Both the position numbers and the translations under genes were made by a program. The notes below the pieces were generated by a model that ran no database searches, had not been told where the DNA came from, and worked only from the letters and a program-made list of their open reading frames with translations. 10,478 bases of DNA. Origin: Phoronis ovalis. Taxonomy: Eukaryota > Phoronida > Phoronidae. The stretch lies in the NCBI GenBank assembly GCA_028565635.1, contig JAOXYB010063134.1, positions 1 to 10,478 on the forward strand, in the 5' to 3' direction. Shown piece by piece: positions 1 to 8,300 of this stretch; the stretch's first letter is position 1, and every line of letters begins with the position of its first letter.

Positions 1-1271
1 TATATATACAATTAATTGGGAATTACCGCGAATACGATGGCAAAACAACGGACAAGCCAGAGAGATTTTGGTGCACTGGGTTGACACGACGACTTTCATA
101 GTTATGAAACATAATACGCTGCGTGTAAAAAATCTGGTTTAAACTGATTATTATTTTGTATATCCTACTCTATAATGAAAAGACCTGGCCAATTGCAGAC
201 CACAAACTGTAAAATGAATTACAGGGTCGTTTATTATGTAAATATTGAAAGAAATTTATTGCAAAGCTTAGATACACAACCGTTGTGAAGTACACAGACA
301 GTGTCAGTGTTGGGGTCACGATTAATATCGAGTATATTTCATGAAAATTTTAAAAATAGCTTTCCATGTAGGCGACAGAACAGAGGTACGATATAGCCAT
401 CATTACTATATTTTAAAATATAAATAGTATGCAGGTAAAAGCTAGATATTATGTGATTTTAGCGATCTTATACTAAAAGTTTGATAGTAATTAAGCTCAG
501 CAAGGGACACTAAGATTGTTCGGTAGTTAGTAGACTAACCACGTCAGTTCATTTGGGTAAAATTGTAACTTTAGCTTTTTGAATCTTTGGCTGTATATTA
601 TTAAAAAATCGTTTCAGTTGATAAATGCATTTGCGTTATATACACAGGAAATTTGATTAAAGATTTGAAATAAGATGATGCTTGATAAAGGATATGATCA
701 CTTTATATTTTTATCAAATATTATAAATGTACAATGATACTGCAATAATATACAGAAAACAGTCTGAGTAAAACGTTGTCAAACCCTTTATGTCAAACGT
801 ACCAGACACCAGACACCGTGAAATTGACGATTTTTACTTCATTTTATAAATGAACTGCTTTACTTTGTAATACGTACTACAATAATAAACTGAGCTCATG
901 TGAGAGCAGCAATTGTTTGACTAGACTTGAATAAGTATAAATAGATTTTTATGATACTTTTTATAAGGTTGCAAAAAACGGCTTTTGTAATGAAGAAATT
1001 TTAATCATTTCCATGACACAATATCAGTACATTTTGATAGAAATATATACATATCCATGTAGGAAACATGAAAATTAACCATGTAAGTTATTACCTGAAT
1101 CCTGAACTTTTGCTATATATTTAGGACAATTAAGTGCAATTTTAGTCTTATAATGTACCAGGTTCTAAAAGGCTTGTTGTGGTATGTAGATTTTTTAAAT
1201 CATCAGGTTACATAATAAATATTAAAATAAACATTCTTCTAAATCTAATATAGTATCTTAAACATTATTAC
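1..1271. other. AT-rich stretch, no assignable gene
   Basis: This should be the first intron of the left-hand minus-strand gene, or at least its downstream side, since that exon ends with a donor at 1271. It is strongly AT-rich with frequent stops in all frames. The only less AT-rich part is about 20-120, where the minus strand has an open frame preceded by an acceptor-like TTTACACGCAG at 119; I could not recognise a protein there. Confidence 0.5.
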
Positions 1272-1387
1272 CTCAAAAAGACTTTGCTTTCCTCCGTAAT
1301 GTCATCAGGAATTGCAGGAGCACCGGACAATACACAATTAGGTGTAACGAGTAACAACACAAACCAACGGACAAACATCAGACACAT
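1272..1387 (-). CDS. first coding exon of a second gene: signal peptide and N-terminus (partial)
   Basis: 116 bp on the minus strand from ATG at 1387-1385 to a donor TTTTTGAG|GTAATA. It encodes 38 residues plus two bases. An in-frame stop (TAA) lies upstream with no other ATG between, so this Met is the likely start. The peptide MCLMFVRWFVLLLVTPNCVL is a typical signal sequence with an Arg near the start and a long hydrophobic core. Cleavage is plausible after Ser-Gly, leaving APAIPDDITEESKVFL. The phase-2 end would join perfectly to an exon like the first visible exon of the esterase, giving ...EESKVFL-R-FLYSK-type sequence, which resembles family N-termini. It lies downstream of the esterase stop codon, so it must begin another gene that continues beyond the left edge. 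A tandem esterase copy is the best guess; any secreted protein is possible. Confidence 0.6.
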
Positions 1388-1960
1388 GTTCGTGCGCACT
1401 GCGTTATGTCTAACTTTTTGGACAGACAACTTGAAGTTATGTGATACTGTTCCAGTTACTGAACCGTTGATGATTTAATTCACGACATGTGATGCAGCAG
1501 TTCTATTTTTTGTGCTTGTGCACCTTACAATAACATGGCCTCTGATTGCCCAAAGGTCATAGTCCGAGACCCAATGTGCGTCAGTAAAATACCCCAGTAT
1601 CGTGTTTATGTAACATTTTCCAGAAACAATATAAAAAATATGTACAATTTAATAATTAATTGTTTTCTATACTTGTATCCTGCTTGATGAATATTATACG
1701 TACAACTCGCTGAGAATTTCAGCGACAAACACGCTGCAAAAAATCTAGTCATTTATATGTAAATGAATCCGGGAAAAGTTTCATTTTCATATTCAAGTTC
1801 ATTTAAGCATGTACACATATCATTTTACTTGCCTATTTAGTAACAAATTTAGTTTAAGAGAATGACCTGTAACAATATTATTAGAAGAGAACTATACGCT
1901 AGTATTGATTTACTTAATATTACAAATTTCAAGTAAATATTCAAAAGTATTCAGCTCTGA
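1388..1960. other. upstream flank of the second gene (5' UTR and promoter candidate)
   Basis: The minus-strand sequence immediately before the ATG at 1387 remains open for about 30 codons back to a stop near 1475, as expected of a 5' leader. A moderately GC-rich part (1490-1620) includes CCCAAAGGTCA at 1549-1559. No clear TATA box or initiator can be assigned. Confidence 0.35.
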
Positions 1961-2150
1961 ATAAACCTTTAGCTCGGTTAGCTCGATAGATAAAGAGTCT
2001 GACTTGTAATTCTGAAATTCCGGGTTCGATTCGCGCTCTGCATTGAAAGTTCTTTCTGTGGTGGTTCTTTGAGCAGCAAGTCTTAAATGTGTACCGGCTC
2101 GCTTCACTCATCAGTCTTCAAGTTGGATTTAGGTCAAATAAAATGTACCA
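1961..2150 (+). mobile_element. tRNA-derived SINE-like element (tRNA-Thr-like head)
   Basis: The segment contains a recognisable RNA polymerase III promoter. An A-box-like TAGCTCGGTTA lies at 1970-1980 and a B box GGTTCGATTCG at 2023-2033, one base off consensus. Between them the sequence GTCTGACTTGTAAT matches the anticodon arm of a tRNA-Thr(TGT), with the triplet at 2005-2007. The anticodon stem no longer pairs, there is an extra T, and no acceptor stem closes, so it is not a working tRNA gene. A non-tRNA body follows, rich in CTTTGAGCAGCAAG-type sequence, to about 2150. Boundaries are approximate and no target-site duplication was confirmed. A SINE is the simplest reading. Confidence 0.6.
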
Positions 2151-3728
2151 AAACTGAATTCCATATATTTTTTAAAATTTTTATTTGCTAGCAATTTTTT
2201 AGTATAATTCAGAATTCAGATGGGAAATGGTATTATTTCGTCCAACTTAAAATATTTACTATGCCTTATTGATCTGCAAAATACTATCCCAGTCACGTAC
2301 CCTGTGCTCTACACGAAACATGACATATAGTGTGACCGGAAATAAATGAGCCAAGTTTAAATTGTATAACAGTTTGATCTTTCAAAAGATACTTTCTAAG
2401 CAACATTATAACTCCTGAAGAGTGCTAGAGGTTTTTTTGAAGTTTTTATGAACCATTTCATTTTTGAGATTTTAAGCCTTGAAAAGTTTAATATCAACTG
2501 TATTTCACTGATAATGGATATATTCTGAAATTTAATAAATTTTGATAATTTAATTTGTTCTTGATATTAAGAAATGAAATGCACTCACGAAATGTTATAA
2601 TTTCCTTCAACAAAAATTTATTCAAAACTAAAATATTAAAATTTTGCCGTTATGTTAAAACTATAAAACTATTAAAAAGGCAGAACACCTGTGTTCCAAA
2701 TTTTTAATTGGAAATCTTATTACCATTTGGTATCACGTTGGGTACAGGAACACAGCAAAATAAAAAAAATGACATTCATGAAGTTGATAATATTAATAAC
2801 GCAAAGAAAATACAATTATAATTATTTTCGTACCCCTTTTTCTTAAAATCAACAGAAGCTCTTCGAGTAACACAGTATATATGCTAAGGTCGTTCGACAC
2901 TAATCGTGCACATTAACATAATTTGAATAAATTACCATAAAATGAATGCCCAATTTTATTATGTTAGAAAGCATGCCGATTTTAATAATTCATCGCCTAT
3001 GGTACACTATATGATCCCCGTTCATTTTCTGACATGTTAGAATGTTTAAATAATTAAAGAGAACATCTATGAAGTTCTACGATTTACTATATCTGTGACT
3101 TTAATAGCCATGGATGAGTTTTCCTTGCTTTTTCTAGCATTTTAGTTCATTTAAATTAATGAGACTAATGAATTGATAGGATTTTATAAGTTAATTATTT
3201 AAAACACTCGCTTTGTTACAATCTGAGTTACAAATACGAAGTATAACTGAGGAGTATTTGCTAACGATTTACAAATACTAATTTCCAAAGGAATGCTTTT
3301 GCTAAACTTTTTAATGTTTTATATTTAATATAATTATGTTTGTAAAGTATTCAGCTTATGGCTGCGATGTTTAAAAGCATTATAACATTCTTTGGGGATC
3401 ATTTCATTTTTAGAAATTCATTTAACAATATCGCTAAGGTTGACAAAGCTTATTTGAAAGTTACCATTTTACATTTTCAAAAGAATATGATAAAGTGTTT
3501 TAGGTCATTGATTAGAAAGCCGTTCTTTCTAGCCTACTAAACTGATATTTTCGTCTTTTTTATATTGTAAGATCTGTATATTTGCTTCACACATCTTTTG
3601 CAGTTTTATGTCGCCCAATAGTTTTAGCATGCTTTTGTCAGAAACCGTGTATTGCAAAAAATTGAAATATACTTTTTAATATTAAGCCGCCGTCCCTTTT
3701 TCAATATGCTGCATCTGGAATTACACAG
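2151..3728. other. intergenic AT-rich DNA, nothing recognised
   Basis: About 1.6 kb between the SINE-like element and the duplicated block. Scanning both strands for exon-like islands with family motifs, RNA genes and tandem repeats gave nothing supportable. The 60-codon plus-strand open frame at 3358-3540 has low-complexity AT-rich composition and no recognisable motif. Confidence 0.5.
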
Positions 3729-3784
3729 TCTAAGAAAAACTGAAAGTATGCATAAGTTTTAATCTTTTTAATTAACAACAGTTG

Positions 3785-3887
3785 TGTTACTAAAAATGTC
3801 CAACGCTAGCACAATGTATGAAACTTGAACCGCGGAACTTGAACTGACAATATATATATGTTAACCTATATTTTCCATTTCTCCTTT
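3785..3887. repeat. internal repeat, copy 1
   Basis: The string TGTTACTAAAAATGTCCAAC, then GCTAGCACAATGTATGAAAC, is followed after a short insert by TGTTAAC and ATTTTCCATTTCTCCTTT. The same order recurs at 3931-4016, and its left part recurs in diverged form near 4423-4482. Copy 1 has about 17 extra bases including a TATATATATG run. Confidence 0.75.
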
Positions 3888-3930
3888 GCAATTAGTTACA
3901 GTTAACATACTTTAAATTAACAGACCATTC

Positions 3931-4016
3931 TGTTACTAAAAACGTTCAACACTAGCACAATGTATGAAACTTAAACTGGAAATGTTAACATACTGTATAT
4001 TTTCCATTTCTCCTTT
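3931..4016. repeat. internal repeat, copy 2
   Basis: This is a diverged direct copy of 3785-3887: TGTTACTAAAAACGTTCAAC, ACTAGCACAATGTATGAAAC, TGTTAACATAC and ATTTTCCATTTCTCCTTT. It is preceded by GTTAACATACTTTAAATTAA (3901-3920), which also precedes the third diverged copy near 4423. Confidence 0.75.
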
Positions 4017-4487
4017 ACTCTGGATATTAATGATATAAGCCCGGGACACCGTTTTTTAGTTTGGTAACATACATTTTAAAAATGTGCTTTTATAGTACAC
4101 AAATTAAAAAAAAAATACAAGGTTGTAATAAAAATTATCAGCTTCCTCTTTCAGAAACAGTCTAATGATTTGCATTTGTGCGTGTTTCGGACACTTACTT
4201 TCTTATCACATTGTACACTGAAGAGTAAAAAGGTAAAAATAATAAACAGTAATAAAAAAATACTCGCCATTATATCAAAACTCTGTAAACGTTTTTTATC
4301 TAAAATTATACGAGATTGCGTCTAAAGAAACTGAAAATAGGCATGGTCGAGTTTTTAATCTTTTTAATTAATAATAGTTGTTAAAGCAACACAGTTAACA
4401 TACTTTAAATTAACAGACTATTCTGTTACTAAAAACGTTCCCATTTGCACAAGGTATGAAATTTGAACTGATAATGTTAACCAATGT

Positions 4488-4912
4488 TACATGGCCTGTA
4501 ACTTGAAGTACACCATAACACGAGGCTTTCAGGAGGCTTAGTTGACACTCCACGAATACAGTACCGGCATTTAATACATTTTTTGTTTTTGGGGGACCTT
4601 TTAATTTTGGGTATTTTGTAATGTCAATATGTTGTACTTTCTGACTAAAGCAATACAATTCCAGAGGTCATTATTTAATTTTATTAAAAATCGGAATTTG
4701 AATTCGGGTCTATTTGCCACTGGAATAGTGCTATTCATAGGTATATTTTGTTCTAGTCCCCTTTTCTCAAAAATCAGTATGGTTAAGACTGCGCTGATAG
4801 TGTATGAAAGAGTGCACGCTCACATTATGAAGAGATAATAGTTCAGGGAACGTTAAAACATTTTTTAATAGAGTTGGATGTGGAATTTAATGGTGTATTC
4901 ATGCCGCATTTC
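4488..4912. other. unrelated segment inside duplicated block copy 2
   Basis: About 425 bp separates the left and right halves of copy 2 and has no match in copy 1. It is less AT-rich at its start (around 4490-4570). I see no clear terminal inverted repeats or target-site duplication. Open frames of 82 codons (minus, 4658-4410) and 69 codons (plus, 4629-4838) cross it, but neither resembles a known protein and both run into flanking repeat. It is either an insertion here or a deletion from copy 1. Confidence 0.5.
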
Positions 4913-4946
4913 GACTTTCTTCTTTGCAAGCTACTACGGATATTAG

Positions 4947-4952
4947 TTTAAT
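4947..4952 (-). terminator. possible poly(A) signal ATTAAA of the esterase gene
   Basis: The first canonical-like hexamer downstream of the esterase stop codon on the minus strand is ATTAAA here, giving a 3' UTR of about 250 bases. No AATAAA is seen nearer to the stop. The hexamer falls inside the second copy of the duplicated block, so the 3' UTR would be repeat-derived. AT-rich DNA produces such hexamers by chance. Confidence 0.25.
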
Positions 4953-5197
4953 ATATAAGCTCGAGACACCGTTTTTTAGTGTGGTAACATACATTTTTAA
5001 ATATGTGCTTTATAGTACACAAACTATAAAAAAAAGTTACAAGCTTGTAATAAAAAATTGTCAACTTTGTCTTTCAGAAACAGTGTACTGATTGACATTG
5101 TGCGTTTCATAGACACCTATTTTCTTCTCACATTAGTATTACTTTTTCTCATCAATGTGTACACTGAAGACAAAATAAAACGTAGAAAAGTATCAGT

Positions 5198-5376
5198 TTA
5201 GACTGCAGAGGCTTTAATAAGCTCTAATATCCCAACCATGCAGCCAAACAGCAGTAACATTTTCGATATTGGGACGCGGTCTCCATGATTTGGCATACCA
5301 GCTTCTGCCTTGTTTATCTCCATAATGAAATCTGCGGCGCCGCTGTACATCCTCTGACTTGTCTGGTTAAAAACAC
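5198..5376 (-). CDS. esterase exon h (last exon, C-terminal helix, tail and stop)
   Basis: 179 bp including TAA at 5200-5198; acceptor TTTTTAAAG|GTGTTT. It reads GVFNQTSQRMYSGAADFIME, the usual final helix after HLPG, then a polar linker AEAGMPNHGDRVPISK, then MLLLFGCMVGILELIKASAV. The last part is unusually hydrophobic compared with compact bacterial relatives and may anchor the enzyme to a membrane, although it is short (about 12 strongly hydrophobic residues). The intron before it is 530 bp and carries the 22-bp minisatellite. Confidence 0.9.
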
Positions 5377-8300
5377 CTTTAAAAATGTAAAAGAAAGTAA
5401 AAAATCAGCAGATCTGTATATACTGAATGTACAAGTAAAGAAAACACGAATTGGGGAAGGAAAAATTGCTTGATACTAGTTTGTTTTATCTTTCTCATGT
5501 TTTCAAAAGTACCCCCCAGATGAAGTAAAAGTACCCCCCAGATGAAGTAAAAGTACCCCCAGATGAAGTAAAAGTAACCCCCAGATGAAGTAAAAGTACC
5601 CCCCCCCAGATGAACTAAAGGTACCCCCCAGATGAACTAAGAGTACCCCCCAGATTAACTAAAAATACCTCCTAGATGAACTACATTTTAAATCTTTTGG
5701 TTTCTTAATTAAGAATTGACTAAAGGCAAGAGACATATTTAACCAGATTTGTGAAAAGCAAACAGAGCATTAGTACAGAAATATAGCTGCTATGAAATGA
5801 ATCAGAAATTAAGTTGTTTTCCTATCCCAAATTATGTTAACTTATATTTTAAATCATTTAGTAAAACTGAATGTGGACAAAAACAAGTATTGTGTACTTA
5901 GTCTACCTGGAAGATGCCATGGCATGTGGATCGTGTTGTTGAAGTAAATCATTTTCATCTTCACACCTGCGTCAGTCAGCTTGTTAGCATACTCTGCAAT
6001 TCCAGATCAGTTAGATATATTCGACTATTATATAAGTTGCAAATAAATAATCTCATCTAGAATTTTTAAATAAAAAAAACGTGTTATTACATGGCCCCAT
6101 AATTTTGTGTTATAATGTATATATTTCCATTAACTTTTATATTGATGGTGCATAAAAGGAAACCATGCAATTTTTACTTTCTTGCATGTGTAACAGTGCG
6201 TGGAACAGAAAAAAAGAGATACACGTGTAGCTTTTAAGTAAAGCTCAGTTTCAAGAACGCTGTCTGTGCAGTCTCGTACTGAACAATGAAAAGGGATATA
6301 TGAGCTTTTAACAGAAGCACCCAACGAGGATAATTTTTTATGGCTTTATATAACATATTTTTTACATGTTTCATGCGTAGATAAGCCATTTGGTAATGTA
6401 GCTTGGAAGGCCATCTCTGTTCCCCGCTAAAATGCAGGGGAAATCTATCTGCCAGCTGCAATTTGCATAAAATGATGTTGTTTTATGGGGTTTCGTGCTT
6501 AAATAAATCATTTAGTGGTGTTGATGTGGGGAATCAGATCTGTTCCCCATTATCAGTTGGATGAACTGTTTAAGGTTTGCCAGCCTGCAAGACTCGTCTG
6601 GGAAACAGATATTATGGGGAACAGACTCGATGGGTCCTTCCGTTTTAACTTCATGCATTGTCACACTGATTCAGTGAGATTACCTATTCCTTCATCGCTC
6701 AACGGGTCACTTTCTGTAATCATTATGACAGCTGGAGGCACTTTATCAAAAGTCGGCCTGAGGAGAGGAGCTGCTCGGGTATTGTTAATGTATGACATAT
6801 CTGGCAGCCATAGCCTTCTAAACCTGTTCAAGTATATTGCATGTGGATTTATTTTTCTATTCGACTATTATCATGTAAAATACGTTACTAAAACATTTCA
6901 TAAAAATACACATTATTCATTGGGACACTTCATCAACTGTCTGCCGGAGGAGGATAGCTATGTACAGGGTAAATCTGGTAACCAAAGACTGTGGTACTAA
7001 ACATATTCTGCTGTTGAAGTGTTGTAAATAAGTGAAAACTATTTCATCACGTTACTACCTTTTTAACGAGGACCATTTTACATAAGCTAGGTCACTTGCA
7101 GTGTTTAGGCATGCTAAAATTTACGCGCACCAACAGGAAAAATATGATCCTAGGGTACAATTGTCGTCGATTGTGTTTCCATTCCCTCTCATCTTTCCCT
7201 TCAGCGACAAATTTATGTCTAGAGCTTTGGCGTTTTCTTTAGATTGTGTAAATTCTAATTAAAATTAAAAACCGTGACTGCTCTAGTACTGGCGGACAGC
7301 TAGCTACGTACTTGAACGATTGACATGAAACAATTGCTTACCATATCATACGAGCTAAAGTTAGGAAATACCCTTTCAGTCCAAATTTTTGATATGATTC
7401 TTGTTGAAATCGTAAATCAGCACTGGGATACACAAGTATCTAAAATAAAAGAATAACTACACAATTATACAAGATATTTCAATACAGTATTTATGAATTT
7501 GGAAAGGTTTCCTGCATATTAGAGCTGTATTTAGCAACACCGATGGGTTGGATTAGTGAATCTTGTGTGAAAAATGATCGAAAAAATTTGTTATATTTTC
7601 ATTTTCTATTGTATGAAAACATTCTTATTCGTTCTGTTGTGTCCCCAACTGAAACCAGATATATATTGCACATTGCTTATCTTCTCTCTAATCGAATTCA
7701 ACTTGAAAGTGTAAAACAAATAGAAAATGTGTTTGCAACCTGAAAATCAACTCCATCGACGTCATGTACAATGCTGGCAGCGATGTTCCCTCCTGAACTG
7801 TCCCCCATTACTCCAACCTTACTTTTAGCGCCACCTGCCGTATAAAAAAGCAGCATTGCAGAACACATTTATGTCAACAGTTTATCGATGTTCATAGGGA
7901 CCAAGTACAATTAGTGCATGTACATTATCTCTAACGAGCACGTGTACCCTATGAGGCCTAGGTTTATAGAGATAGTATTTGCAAGCTGAACTACTTGTCG
8001 CAAACCTAAACGTTCCTAAAAAGCCACATTTGGCGAAGCAATCGCGTGAGCATTCGAAGAATTCTGCGCGCGATTGTTCATTCACGAAAGGTAGCATTCT
8101 GGATCAGAGGTTACAGCAAGTCATATTGAGTCCACTTAATGCTCCTTTTAATCTATTTTATTTGGCGCATGGATTAGATACATCTTCAGGTACATATATA
8201 ATCTATGATATCAATATTGAGGTTCACAAAGAAAAACTAAAAAAAAAAATCTCACAACTCGCAATCATGAGCCTGATGTTAAATATACTGTAAAGCAAAG

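Larger units (their letters stand above)
3729..4225. repeat. duplicated block, copy 1
   Basis: This 497-bp block recurs, diverged, at 4321-5171. Shared landmarks in the same order are a TCTAA.GAAA..CTGAAA start, TTTTAATCTTTTTAATTAA, AACATACTTTAAATTAACAG, CTGTTACTAAAAACGTTC, GACACCGTTTTTTAGT, GGTAACATACATTTT, TTTATAGTACACAAA, CTTTCAGAAACAGT and TGTACACTGAAGA. It also contains its own internal repeat (see 3785-3887 and 3931-4016). No coding frame or transposase is seen; it may be a non-autonomous element or a local duplication. Confidence 0.8.
4321..5171. repeat. duplicated block, copy 2 (interrupted)
   Basis: The same ordered landmarks as 3729-4225 appear here, but the copy is 851 bp long because roughly 4488-4912 has no counterpart in copy 1. 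It ends only 27 bases from the esterase stop codon, so the 3' UTR of that gene lies in this repeat. Substitutions and small indels throughout show the duplication is not recent. Confidence 0.78.

Noticed and set aside
1284-1478. 64-codon plus-strand open frame
   Set aside because: It is antisense to the signal-peptide exon at 1387-1272. The minus reading has a hydrophobic signal sequence and a proper donor; the plus reading has neither.
1961-2035. Functional tRNA-Thr gene
   Set aside because: The promoter boxes and anticodon region are recognisable, but the anticodon stem does not pair and there is no acceptor stem. A SINE relic fits better.
2683-2696. Steroid-receptor-like palindrome GAACAC-CT-GTGTTC
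   Set aside because: The half-site spacing does not fit the usual 3-base arrangement, there is no nearby gene start, and short palindromes are expected by chance.
4410-4838. 82-codon minus and 69-codon plus open frames
   Set aside because: They start or end in duplicated non-coding repeat and carry no recognisable motif.
5508-5685. CRISPR-like array
   Set aside because: The repeats are directly adjacent with no unique spacers, in an intron of an animal gene. It is a minisatellite.
6515-7000. 161-codon plus-strand open frame, the longest in the window
   Set aside because: It runs antisense across the exon encoding the PPAVIMITESDPLSDEGI motif (6823-6684). Its own translation shows no family pattern, and its openness is explained by the coding constraint on the other strand plus chance.
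7979-8293. 104-codon plus-strand and overlapping 71-codon minus-strand open frames
   Set aside because: They lie inside the intron between exons c and d, resemble no protein I recognise, and contain low-complexity Lys runs. Treated as chance in a GC-richer patch.
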